DNA of 64,000 nt from CAXBPY01 sp003455275 (GTDB lineage: Bacteria > Bacteroidota > Bacteroidia > Chitinophagales > UBA10324): contig CAXBPY010000007.1 in assembly GCA_963977675.1 (NCBI GenBank), positions 1 to 64,000 on the forward strand, read 5' to 3'. A program made the translations under genes and the position numbers. The notes beneath the pieces were generated by a model. The model saw only the letters and a program-made list of their open reading frames with translations, was not told where the DNA came from and made no database searches. Position 1 is the stretch's first letter; each line of letters begins with the position of its first letter. Shown piece after piece: positions 1 through 9,023 of this stretch.

Positions 1-822
1 ATCAGTGGATGTGATTCAATCATCACCACGAATCTCACAGTGAATCCTGTTCTCACATCAACAGCAAATCCAACAATCTGCACCGGAGCGAACTATACTT
101 TACCTGACGGAACAATTGTGAACACAGCGGGAACTTACACAACGACATTAACAAGTGTGAGTGGATGTGATTCGATTATCACCACGAATCTCACAGTGAA
201 TCCAGTCCTCACTTCAACAGTAAATCCTGTTATCTGTTCGAATGCAACTTATACTTTACCTGACGGAACAATTGTGAACACAGCGGGAACTTACACGACG
301 ACACTGACGAGTGTGAGTGGATGTGACAGTATCATCACCACGAATCTCACAGTGAATCCAGTTCTCACTTCAACAGTAAATCCTTCAATCTGTACCGGAT
401 CAACTTATACTTTACCGGACGGAACAGTGGTGAGCACAGCAGGATCATACACGACAACACTGACTTCAATCAGCGGATGTGATTCAATTGTGACAACAAA
501 TCTCACAGTGAATCCTGTTCTCACATCAACAGCAAATCCAATAATTTGCACTGGAGCGAATTATACTTTACCGGATGGAACAGTGGTGAGCACAGCAGGA
601 ACCTACACCACAACACTCACAAGTGTGAGCGGATGTGATTCGATTATCACCACAAATCTTTCACTGAACAGTGTGCTGACCACAACGCTGAATCCTGCAA
701 TCTGTGTGGGTTCCAGCTACACGCTTCCGGACGGAACAGTGGTAAGTGCAGCAGGAACATACACCACAACGCTCACTTCAATCAGTGGATGTGATTCAAT
801 TGTGACGACAAATCTTTCACTC
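1..822 (+). repeat. Tandem 156-bp in-frame repeats, five full copies plus a partial one
   Basis: Full units start at 43, 199, 355, 511 and 667; bases 1-42 are the end of a further unit. Each unit encodes 52 residues including NYTLPDG and SGCDSI. Some blocks are identical between copies for more than 40 bases, for example around 86-132 and 242-288. The array runs off the left edge, so the copy number is unknown. Confidence 0.93.
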
Positions 823-3800
823 ATCAATATCGTTTTGAGTGAAACACACACGAACGCAACTTGCGGCAACAGTAATGGAACCATTGACCTAACCGTGAAT
901 GGCGGAACAGCGCCCTACACTTACAACTGGAGCAATGGACAAACCACACAAGATGCAAGCGGACTGAACACCGGCAACTACGATGTAACCGTGACTGACG
1001 CAAGCGGCTGCAGCGCTACACTTACAGGCGTGAGTATCATCAACAGCACCACACCACTGCTGAGTGAAAACTCAGTAAACACTTTGTGCGGACAACAAAC
1101 AGGAAGCATTGATTTAACAGTAATAGGAGGGACAGCGCCTTACACTTACGCATGGAGCAACAGCGCTACCACAGAGGATTTGAACGGATTGGATGTTGGA
1201 ACTTACACCGTAACAGTGACCGATGCAAACGGATGCACCGCCACAATTTTTGCGGACATTATTTGTGTTCCACCACCGCCATGTCTGCTCACGGTTACCG
1301 GATTGGGAACCGATGCACAGTGCTTTAACAGTTGCGACGGAAACATTGCGCTTACCGTGAACAATGCCATCGGTGCAGTGATCTACAACTGGAGCAATGG
1401 ACAGACAACACAGAATGCAACCAACCTTTGCGCTGGAACTTACAGTGTAACCGTGAGCGATGCGAACGGATGTGTGGACTCAGCAACCGTCACCATCAAT
1501 GCACCTACACAACTCACCGCAAGTGCAACAGCAACGGATGCAATTTGTTTTGGAAGTGCCACAGGAAGTGCATCAGTCAATGCTTTGGGAGGAACTCAAC
1601 CTTACACATATCTGTGGAGTAATGCTGCTACTACATCCAACATCCCAAATCTTACATCCAACATTTATTCTGTAACCGTTACTGACGCTCATGGTTGCAC
1701 TGCAACCGCAAGTGCAACAGTGAATCAGCCGCTGCAAATACTTCTTGCAACAACTGTTACGGATGCAAGTTGCGGACAGAGCAACGGTCAAATTGATTTG
1801 ACCGTAACGAACGGAGTTCCTTCAATCAGTTACAACTGGAGTAATGCTGCAACTACTTCGGTCATCAGTCTTCTGTCTTCCGGCACTTACTCAGTTACCG
1901 TCACTGACAACAATGGATGCACTGCAACAACCAGTGCAACTGTTCAGAACACGCCGCCACCAACCGTTACAGCGAGCGCGAATCCGAATGCAATCTGTGT
2001 GGGCGATAACACCACACTCACGGCAAGCGGAGCAAGCACTTACAGTTGGTCACCGGCAGCGACACTGAATCAAAGCACCGGAGCGAGTGTGATTGCCACT
2101 CCAAACATCACGACTACCTACACCGTAACCGGAACTGATGCAAGCGGATGCACCAATACGGCAACAGTAGTGGTGACTGTAAATCCAATACCGAATGTGA
2201 CAGTAAATAATGCAAGCATCTGTAATGGTGATCCGGCGCAGCTTACAGCGAACGGAGCAACATCATATACCTGGTCACCGAACACAAACCTGAATCAAAC
2301 CACAGGACAAACAGTGATTGCGACACCGGCAAGCAGCATCACTTACACCGTAACAGGAACCACAGCTGGATGCAGTTCTACAGCAACAGCAGTTGTTACG
2401 GTAAATCCAACTCCAGTGCTTACAGCAAATACAAATGACACCGCAATTTGTATTAACTCAAATGTGACACTCACAGTGAGCGGAGCAAATACTTACGCAT
2501 GGACGCCGAACACAGGTCTCTCAAACACAACAGGAGCAAGCGTTGCAGCCAGCCCGAACACAACAACCACTTACACCATCACCGGAACGAGTGTGAATGG
2601 CTGCACAGCAACCACAACAATTATTGTCCACATCAATCCGCTTCCAACGGTTACCGTAACACCGCCACAGGGAATTTGTCCGGGCACTTCGGCTACACTC
2701 AGTGTGACAGGAGCAGACACCTACACCTGGAGTCCTGCAACTTCACTGAATCAAACAACAGGAGCAACGGTGACATCCACACCGGCAGCGAACATTACTT
2801 ACACGGTAACAGGAACAAACGCAGCAACAGGTTGTGTGAACACAGCAACAACGAACATCACGATCAATCCATTGCCAATCGTGACGGTGAATCCGAACAG
2901 TGGATTTATTTGTCCGGGACAAAGTGTGAACCTGACTGCAAACGGAGCAGCGACTTACACCTGGACACCGAACAGCGGACTCTCAAACACAACTGGAGCA
3001 ACAGTTACAGCGAACCCTGCATCAACCACAACTTACACAGTAGTTGGAACCAGTGCAGCCGGATGTATGGACTCCACCACAGTTGTGGTAACTGTAGGAG
3101 CATACGCGAATGTTGACATCATGATCACACCGACAGAAGGATGCGAGCCACTGACTGTAAACTTCATCAACAACACAACGGGTGCAGCATCTTATCAATG
3201 GAACTTCGGAGACGGAAGCGCGATGTCAACGGACACAAGCCCGACACACATTTACAGTGCAGGCACCTGGTATCCGAGTGTAACGATCACGAGCACTACG
3301 GGATGTGTAACAGTCATCAATCCACTTGATACCATTCTGGTGCATCCATTGCCGGTAGCGGACTTCACGAGCAATCCTGATTTTGGTGTGACCACGATTT
3401 TGGAAGAAGCCAACTACGAGTTCACCAACACTTCAAGTGGTGCTGACTTCTATCAATGGATATTCGGTGACGGAACGGGTGACACCACAACAGACGCCAC
3501 GCACACTTACACCGAAGCCGGAAACTATGATGTGACGCTGATTGCAACCACCATTTATGGTTGTGCGGATACCATCACACGCACACCCATCATCATCATT
3601 GACGAACCATCACTGTGGATCCCGAATGCGTTCACTCCGAACGGCGACGGCATCAATGACTTCTTCGGCATCTACGGCACCTCAATAAAATCCTATCATA
3701 TGAAAATCTTTGACCGCTGGGGTGAAATGATTTTTGAGAACAACGATTACTTCCCGACCTGGGATGGAAACTACCACGGGGTTCCGCTCAATGTTGGCGT

Positions 3801-3879
3801 GTATGTTTACCTGGTTCAGGTCGATTATAAAGACGGTACCACCATCTGGCGTAAAGGCGATGTGACGCTCATTAGGTAG
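1..3879 (+). CDS. T9SS type B repeat surface protein (5' end outside window)
   Basis: A very large secreted surface protein, probably an adhesin carried out by T9SS. The frame is open from base 1, so the true N-terminus lies outside; 1292 residues are visible. In order: five full 52-residue Thr/Asn-rich repeats (about 15-274), five SprB-like repeats of the form GGTAPYTYxWSN...VTVTDAxGC (about 280-650), five Ig-like repeats of about 77 residues with ICxG and TYTWSP motifs (650-1033), two PKD domains with WxFGDG (1034-1200), and a C-terminal CHU_C sorting domain with NAFTPNGDGINDFF, FDRWG and a final GDVTLIR. The terminal domain is the known type B signal for T9SS export and surface attachment. 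The adhesin role is inferred from repeat architecture. Internal low-complexity repeats produce many spurious ORFs in other frames. Confidence 0.93.
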   Translation: MSGCDSIITTNLTVNPVLTSTANPTICTGANYTLPDGTIVNTAGTYTTTLTSVSGCDSIITTNLTVNPVLTSTVNPVICSNATYTLPDGTIVNTAGTYTTTLTSVSGCDSIITTNLTVNPVLTSTVNPSICTGSTYTLPDGTVVSTAGSYTTTLTSISGCDSIVTTNLTVNPVLTSTANPIICTGANYTLPDGTVVSTAGTYTTTLTSVSGCDSIITTNLSLNSVLTTTLNPAICVGSSYTLPDGTVVSAAGTYTTTLTSISGCDSIVTTNLSLINIVLSETHTNATCGNSNGTIDLTVNGGTAPYTYNWSNGQTTQDASGLNTGNYDVTVTDASGCSATLTGVSIINSTTPLLSENSVNTLCGQQTGSIDLTVIGGTAPYTYAWSNSATTEDLNGLDVGTYTVTVTDANGCTATIFADIICVPPPPCLLTVTGLGTDAQCFNSCDGNIALTVNNAIGAVIYNWSNGQTTQNATNLCAGTYSVTVSDANGCVDSATVTINAPTQLTASATATDAICFGSATGSASVNALGGTQPYTYLWSNAATTSNIPNLTSNIYSVTVTDAHGCTATASATVNQPLQILLATTVTDASCGQSNGQIDLTVTNGVPSISYNWSNAATTSVISLLSSGTYSVTVTDNNGCTATTSATVQNTPPPTVTASANPNAICVGDNTTLTASGASTYSWSPAATLNQSTGASVIATPNITTTYTVTGTDASGCTNTATVVVTVNPIPNVTVNNASICNGDPAQLTANGATSYTWSPNTNLNQTTGQTVIATPASSITYTVTGTTAGCSSTATAVVTVNPTPVLTANTNDTAICINSNVTLTVSGANTYAWTPNTGLSNTTGASVAASPNTTTTYTITGTSVNGCTATTTIIVHINPLPTVTVTPPQGICPGTSATLSVTGADTYTWSPATSLNQTTGATVTSTPAANITYTVTGTNAATGCVNTATTNITINPLPIVTVNPNSGFICPGQSVNLTANGAATYTWTPNSGLSNTTGATVTANPASTTTYTVVGTSAAGCMDSTTVVVTVGAYANVDIMITPTEGCEPLTVNFINNTTGAASYQWNFGDGSAMSTDTSPTHIYSAGTWYPSVTITSTTGCVTVINPLDTILVHPLPVADFTSNPDFGVTTILEEANYEFTNTSSGADFYQWIFGDGTGDTTTDATHTYTEAGNYDVTLIATTIYGCADTITRTPIIIIDEPSLWIPNAFTPNGDGINDFFGIYGTSIKSYHMKIFDRWGEMIFENNDYFPTWDGNYHGVPLNVGVYVYLVQVDYKDGTTIWRKGDVTLIR

Positions 3880-3965
3880 GCACTTCTACAATTAATATGT
3901 GATAAGAGTAGCATGCCATGCCACATAGTTTTATTGTTATAACTCTATTATTGCTTCAATAAAAT

Positions 3966-5336
3966 ATGTACTGCATTGTTGATATAGAAACAACGGGTGG
4001 AGGTTCATCATTTCACCGAATAACTGAAATTGCCATAATAAAACATGATGGTGTAAACATTGTTGATGAATTTACGACACTATTGAATCCAGAGAGAAAT
4101 ATTCCGTGGAATATTACCAGACTCACTGGAATTACAAACGAAATGGTGAGCGATGCACCAAAGTTTTATGAAGTTGCCAAAAGAATAGTAGAGATTACAG
4201 AGAACTGTGTATTCGTGGCGCATAATGTTTCATTCGATTACAATTTCATTAAGAACGAATTCAAACAGCTGGGATTTGAATTCAAACGCCATAACCTATG
4301 CACCGTTAAAATGAGTCGTGCTCTTATCCCGGGAAAGAAATCTTACAGCCTGGGAAATCTTTGCAACTCTTTGGGAATTGAAGTTAAGGAAAGACACCGT
4401 GCATCAGGAGATGCATTTGCAACAGCAAAACTCTTTGAGTTACTTTTTAGCATCAATAAAAATTATATTGAATCTCGAATAGGAAATTCGAATTATGCTT
4501 TCAGCGGATTAAATGCTTCACTCGATAGAAAAAAAATTGACAGTTTACCTGAAGAAACAGGGGTATATTATCTTTATGATATACACGGACGGATCATTTA
4601 CATTGGAAAAAGCACAAATATCCGGCAGCGCGTCTTACAGCATCTTGAAGGAAAAGGAAGTTCTAAAAGCTCTTGGATGCGCCGCTCGATTGCCGACATC
4701 AGTTATGAATTAACCGGCAGCGAATTAATTGCCTTGTTGCTTGAGGCAGATGAAATAAAAAAACTTCAGCCGTTTTTCAATCGTTCTCTGAAAAGAAAAA
4801 GATTCAATTATGGAATTTGCCTTGAAAAAAATAGAGAAGGATATCTGTGCATAAGCGCAGAACCAATTGAACAAATAGGCCAGGATGTTGTTATCACATT
4901 TGCAAGCATGAAAGAGGCGAAAACTGTTTTGAATTACATGCTCGACCGCTACAGACTTTGTCAGCGATTTACAGGTTTATATGATACAGATGGTGCATGT
5001 TTTAATCATCAGGTTCATGAATGTTTTGGTGCATGCATAGGCAAAGAACTGCCCGATAGTTATAACAAGCGTGTAAATGAAGCGCTTCGATATTTCAGAA
5101 ATGAAACTAAAAAGAATGTCGTAATAGTTGATGACGGAAGAACATCAGGTGAGAAGTCAGTAGTTTGTTTGGAAGAAGGCAACTATAAAGGCTTTGGCTA
5201 TATTGATGAAAGTTTTTCTGCAAATGGTTGGGACGATATTCGTGAAAGCATAAAACCATTTCAGAACAATCGCGATACGGAACAGATCATACGACAATAT
5301 CTTTTAAAGAATAAAGTGAAAGTATTAGAGTTCTGA
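3966..5336 (+). CDS. DEDDh 3'-5' exonuclease / GIY-YIG nuclease fusion
   Basis: A predicted two-nuclease protein of 456 residues, likely in DNA repair. The N-terminal domain (about 1-165) resembles DNA polymerase III epsilon: Exo I has D6 and E8 (VDIETTG), Exo II is HNVSFD with D91, and Exo III is HRASGD with H144 and D149. The second domain (about 190-290) is UvrC-type GIY-YIG with GVYYLY at 199-204 and YIGKS at 212-216. The remaining 170 residues have several Cys residues (FNHQVHECFGACIG), as seen after the GIY-YIG domain in related proteins. Such fusions are known in several phyla and are usually listed as exonuclease-domain proteins or PolC-like epsilon. A stand-alone replicative proofreading role is unlikely given the fusion. 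Lnt follows after 7 bases, so the two may be co-transcribed. Confidence 0.88.
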   Translation: MYCIVDIETTGGGSSFHRITEIAIIKHDGVNIVDEFTTLLNPERNIPWNITRLTGITNEMVSDAPKFYEVAKRIVEITENCVFVAHNVSFDYNFIKNEFKQLGFEFKRHNLCTVKMSRALIPGKKSYSLGNLCNSLGIEVKERHRASGDAFATAKLFELLFSINKNYIESRIGNSNYAFSGLNASLDRKKIDSLPEETGVYYLYDIHGRIIYIGKSTNIRQRVLQHLEGKGSSKSSWMRRSIADISYELTGSELIALLLEADEIKKLQPFFNRSLKRKRFNYGICLEKNREGYLCISAEPIEQIGQDVVITFASMKEAKTVLNYMLDRYRLCQRFTGLYDTDGACFNHQVHECFGACIGKELPDSYNKRVNEALRYFRNETKKNVVIVDDGRTSGEKSVVCLEEGNYKGFGYIDESFSANGWDDIRESIKPFQNNRDTEQIIRQYLLKNKVKVLEF

Positions 5337-5343
5337 TTTTCAA

Positions 5344-6999
5344 TTGAAATACTTTCAATCACTGATGCATCGATTCAGACATTTTTATTTCACTCTTTTG
5401 TTCGGGGCGCTTATGTGGCTCGGCTGGACGCCACGGCTCTTTGAGTTTACCTTACTGTTTGTTTTTGTTCCATTGCTTGTAATGGATGAAGACATGAGGC
5501 AGAAAAAAAAATCTGTATGGAAAGTTTTCATCAATTTCTACCTTGCATTTTTCTGGTGGAATTTATTCTGCACCTGGTGGGTGGCGAACACCTACTCAGG
5601 AACACACGATGTATCAAGCATAGTTGCCGGTGCGCTTGCTAATATTTTGAACCCATTATTAATGTGCATTCCAATATTTTTCTATCTAAGAACAAGAAAA
5701 AAATTCGGCTGGAAAGCCGGACTTATTTCACTTCCATTTTTTTGGATGTGCTTCGAATGGCTTCACCTTAATTGGGAACTTGCCTGGCCCTGGTTAAATC
5801 TTGGCAATGGTTTAGCAGAATATCCTCAGTTTATTCAATGGTATGAATTTACAGGGACTTTCGGAGGAACTCTTTGGATCTGGATGGTGAACATTTTGAT
5901 TTATATTTTCTTTTTTACAAACCTTGTTCAAACAAACAAAATTCAACGCTGGATTTATGTTGCTTCTTCGATTTTAATTCCTGTTGTTATTTCTGAAATA
6001 TTATTTGCAATTAACAATCCTGCTCTAATTAGCGTTAAAAAGAAAAGTATTGTGATTGTTCAACCAAACATTGACCCATACAATACAAAGTTTGATTTCT
6101 CAACGCTTGACGAGCAGTTAAAAACTTTGTTTACACTTTCTTCACAACAATCAGATTCATCGACTGATTACATCGCCTGGCCGGAAACAGCGATTCCTCA
6201 AGGAGTTCTATTGAATAACCTTGAAAACGATCCTTCAATTAAAAAGATAAAAAAATTCCTTCATGCATACCCGAAATCAAAATTGGTGACTGGATTTTCT
6301 TCTTATAAATATTATGACTCACAACAAACCATAACTGCCAGAGAAGATGGGCAAGGCGGATTTTACGATGCATTTAATTCTGCTATTCAACTTGACACCT
6401 CAGTCAACGAACAGATTTATCATAAATCGAAACTGGTAGTGGGTGTGGAGTGTGTTCCATATCCAGGCTTATTTAAATATCTGGAACCGCTACTGGTGCA
6501 GTTTGGTGGAATTTCTGTTTCGCTTGGAAAGCAAGAACATCGTTCTGTTTTTTATTCGGATGATTCAACAGGTGTTGCTCCTGTGATTTGTTATGAAAGC
6601 ATTTTCGGTGATTACTGTACTGAATACATTCGCAGGGGAGCTAATTTTATTTTCATTCTCACAAATGATGGTTGGTGGGGAAATACTGCAGGTCATATTC
6701 AACACGAACGATATGCTGCGCTTCGTGCAATTGAAACCCGCAGGTTTGTAATTCGCTCAGCCAATACGGGAACAAGTTGTGTGATCAATTCGCGAGGTGA
6801 AATCTCGAACGAAACTGAATATTGGAAACCGGCTGCAATTAGGACTGAATTGCCGGTATTAAAAGGCGAAACATTTTATGTTAAGTACGGTGACTACATC
6901 GCTCAATTCGCATTGGGTTTTTCGGCATTGCTTTTAATTTCTACCTTTTTTTATAATAAAAAAAATGGAGTTACAGAACTTAACTCAGAGCGTAATTAG
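5344..6999 (+). CDS. lnt: Apolipoprotein N-acyltransferase
   Basis: Transfers the third acyl chain to the N-terminal Cys of lipoproteins in the inner membrane. The 551-residue protein has several N-terminal membrane segments (about 13-215) followed by a carbon-nitrogen hydrolase domain (about 233-510). The catalytic triad is visible: E281 in AWPETAIP, K361 in YHKSKLVVG, and C416 in PVICYES. The start given is TTG; an ATG seven codons downstream (5365) is an equally good choice. It overlaps the next gene by 35 bases, indicating translational coupling. Its presence fits a diderm with triacylated lipoproteins. Confidence 0.93.
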   Translation: MKYFQSLMHRFRHFYFTLLFGALMWLGWTPRLFEFTLLFVFVPLLVMDEDMRQKKKSVWKVFINFYLAFFWWNLFCTWWVANTYSGTHDVSSIVAGALANILNPLLMCIPIFFYLRTRKKFGWKAGLISLPFFWMCFEWLHLNWELAWPWLNLGNGLAEYPQFIQWYEFTGTFGGTLWIWMVNILIYIFFFTNLVQTNKIQRWIYVASSILIPVVISEILFAINNPALISVKKKSIVIVQPNIDPYNTKFDFSTLDEQLKTLFTLSSQQSDSSTDYIAWPETAIPQGVLLNNLENDPSIKKIKKFLHAYPKSKLVTGFSSYKYYDSQQTITAREDGQGGFYDAFNSAIQLDTSVNEQIYHKSKLVVGVECVPYPGLFKYLEPLLVQFGGISVSLGKQEHRSVFYSDDSTGVAPVICYESIFGDYCTEYIRRGANFIFILTNDGWWGNTAGHIQHERYAALRAIETRRFVIRSANTGTSCVINSRGEISNETEYWKPAAIRTELPVLKGETFYVKYGDYIAQFALGFSALLLISTFFYNKKNGVTELNSERN

Positions 7000-7756
7000 C
7001 ATTGCGAAAGAGGCGGGCGCCTTTATTCGCGAACAATATTTTTTGTTCAATGAAAAAGATGTTCAAACCAAAAGCAGGAACAACCTGGTTTCATATGTTG
7101 ATTTGAATGCAGAAAAAATTTTGGTTGAAAGATTAAAGCAAGTATTGCCCGAGTCAGGATTTATTACTGAAGAAAAAACAATCAGCCAAACAAATTCAGA
7201 ATGGCAATGGATTATAGATCCGCTTGACGGAACTACAAATTTCATTCATGGCATTCCGGCATTTGCTGTAAGTATTGGATTAATGCAGGATAGAAAAATG
7301 AAAGCAGGGGTGGTGTATGAAATCATGAGGGATGAATGTTTTTCTGCTTTTGATGGCAGCAAGTCTCAATTGAATGGAAAAACAATTTATGTTTCTGAAA
7401 GAAAAACTTTAGCAGATTCATTAGTAGCTACAGGTTTTCCATACGAAAAATATGATTACCTTCCAAAATATTTGAAGGCTCTCGAAAACTTTATGCAGAA
7501 TACGCGCGGCATTCGAAGAATCGGAAGCGCCGCTGTAGATCTTGCATACACAGCCTGTGGCCGCTTCGATGGATTTTTTGAGTACAATCTCAATGCTTGG
7601 GATGTTGCTGCCGGAGCATTTATTGTGCAGCAGGCAGGCGGTAGGGTGACAGATTTTTCAGGAAAAGAAAATTATATTTTCGTAAGAGAAATCATTGCTA
7701 CAAATGATTTGATTCATCAAGAAATGCAAAAAGTAATTCAAAACCAAAATAGCTAA
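6965..7756 (+). CDS. Inositol monophosphatase family protein (SuhB-like)
   Basis: A metal-dependent sugar-phosphate phosphatase of 263 residues, close to the usual length. Family signatures are the EEKT segment at 69-72, the DPLDGTTNF motif at 85-93 (D85 and D88 bind metal) and WDVAAG at 212-217 (D213). Substrate cannot be told from sequence: inositol-1-phosphate, CysQ-type or fructose-1,6-bisphosphate-like activities exist in this superfamily; the motif set fits SuhB best. The start overlaps lnt by 35 bases. The 3' end overlaps the convergent kdsC gene by 4 bases. Confidence 0.9.
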   Translation: MELQNLTQSVISIAKEAGAFIREQYFLFNEKDVQTKSRNNLVSYVDLNAEKILVERLKQVLPESGFITEEKTISQTNSEWQWIIDPLDGTTNFIHGIPAFAVSIGLMQDRKMKAGVVYEIMRDECFSAFDGSKSQLNGKTIYVSERKTLADSLVATGFPYEKYDYLPKYLKALENFMQNTRGIRRIGSAAVDLAYTACGRFDGFFEYNLNAWDVAAGAFIVQQAGGRVTDFSGKENYIFVREIIATNDLIHQEMQKVIQNQNS

Positions 7757-8253
7757 ATCCACTTTCCATTTAGCTTCAAAATCTTTTCAAGTATATCGCG
7801 AACACAACCTCTTCCTCCGGCGAATGGAGAGATGTAATTACAAATTTCCTTCAACTCATGAATTGCATCAGCCGGACAACATTTTATTCCGGCATGTTGC
7901 ATTAATTCTAAATCCGGCATGTCGTCGCCTATGAAAAGAATTTCTGATGATTGAAATTTTTTTTCTTTCATCCACTTTTCATATATATCCTTTTTGTTAA
8001 CAGCCTTCATAAAAATACTCTGGACCCCAAGTCGCTTCAACCGGGTTTCAACTCCTTCAGAATTTCCGCCGCTGATTACGCACAATTCAATTCCGCTTTT
8101 TGCCGCGAGTTGAATGGCATATCCATCACGAATATTCATGACTCGTAATTCCTTCCCATCTTCATTTACCAGCAAAGAACCATCAGTCAATACACCGTCA
8201 ACATCCATTATTACTGCTTTGCATTTTGCAAAAAGTTCAAGCACATTTTTCAT
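7753..8253 (-). CDS. kdsC: 3-deoxy-D-manno-octulosonate 8-phosphate phosphatase
   Basis: A HAD-superfamily phosphatase that removes phosphate from Kdo-8-P in lipopolysaccharide core synthesis. At 166 residues it has the cap-less KdsC size. Motif I is MDVDGVLTDG with D17 and D19; motif II is SGG at 61-63; motif IV is GDDMPDLE with D110 and D111. It lies 11 bases downstream of kdsB on the same strand, which strongly supports this substrate over other small HAD enzymes. It is the last gene of the likely operon nfeD-kdsB-kdsC. Confidence 0.92.
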   Translation of the reverse strand: MKNVLELFAKCKAVIMDVDGVLTDGSLLVNEDGKELRVMNIRDGYAIQLAAKSGIELCVISGGNSEGVETRLKRLGVQSIFMKAVNKKDIYEKWMKEKKFQSSEILFIGDDMPDLELMQHAGIKCCPADAIHELKEICNYISPFAGGRGCVRDILEKILKLNGKWI

Positions 8254-8264
8254 TAAACAAAAAA

Positions 8265-9008
8265 TTAAATTGAAAATTTATTTGCCCGCTCTAAATCTTC
8301 AGGTGTGTCAACGCTTAGTGATTCAGAAGATGTTTCAGCAAGTTTGATTGTATATCCATTCTCCAACCAACGCAATTGTTCAAGAGATTCTGCCTGCTCG
8401 AGCGGTGTCGGATTAAGTTTTATCAGATCCAAAAGAGTTTCAATCCTGTATCCGTATAGTCCAATGTGTTTGTAAAAAGTATTTCCATGAAGCCAATTCT
8501 GCCTTTCTGAATTTCTAATAAAAGGAATCGCGCTTCGGCTGAAGTAAAGTGCATTTCCTTTTTCGGATTTTAATGCCTTCACCACATTCGGGTTATTCAA
8601 TTCTTCATTGGTAGTAATCCGTTTGATCAGTGAGGCAATCTGAACATCATTTTCTGTAAGAAATATTTTTTTTAGAATTGAAAAATGTTCAAATGAAATA
8701 AATGGTTCATCTCCCTGCACATTAATTACAACATCATATTCTTTAATAAATAACGAAGCGACCTCAGCGCAGCGCTCTGTTCCGGAATTGTGAAGGGGAG
8801 AGGTTAAAGTACATTCTCCGCCAAATTTTGAAACCACATCAACAATCTGATCATCATCTGTAGCAACTATAACTTTATCAACTGTGTTGCTTTCAATCAC
8901 CCGTTCATAAACATGTTGAATCATTGGTTTGCCATGAATGAATGAAAGAGGCTTTCCAGGTAACCGGGTTGATGCAAATCGGGCAGGAATGATGGCGAGA
9001 AATTTCAT
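8265..9008 (-). CDS. kdsB: CMP-Kdo synthetase (3-deoxy-manno-octulosonate cytidylyltransferase)
   Basis: Activates Kdo with CTP before its transfer to lipid A. The 247-residue protein begins with the nucleotidyltransferase signature IPARFASTRLPGKPL at 6-20, followed by TDDDQI and NVQGDEPF, and contains the KdsB-typical HIGLYGYR and EQAESLEQLRWLENG segments. It lies 15 bases after the nfeD-like gene and 11 before kdsC. kdsA and the Kdo transferase are not in the window. Confidence 0.96.
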   Translation of the reverse strand: MKFLAIIPARFASTRLPGKPLSFIHGKPMIQHVYERVIESNTVDKVIVATDDDQIVDVVSKFGGECTLTSPLHNSGTERCAEVASLFIKEYDVVINVQGDEPFISFEHFSILKKIFLTENDVQIASLIKRITTNEELNNPNVVKALKSEKGNALYFSRSAIPFIRNSERQNWLHGNTFYKHIGLYGYRIETLLDLIKLNPTPLEQAESLEQLRWLENGYTIKLAETSSESLSVDTPEDLERANKFSI

Positions 9009-9023
9009 TGTGATTTGTTCAAA

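Noticed and set aside
1..822. Regular tandem repeats that might be a CRISPR array
   Set aside because: The repeats are in-frame, 156 bases long, continuous, and encode a conserved protein unit; there are no unique spacers.
2499..3116. 205-codon ORF in a second frame inside the first gene
   Set aside because: It is a product of repeated Thr/Asn/Ser codons; it has no start context and the alternate-frame product is low-complexity.
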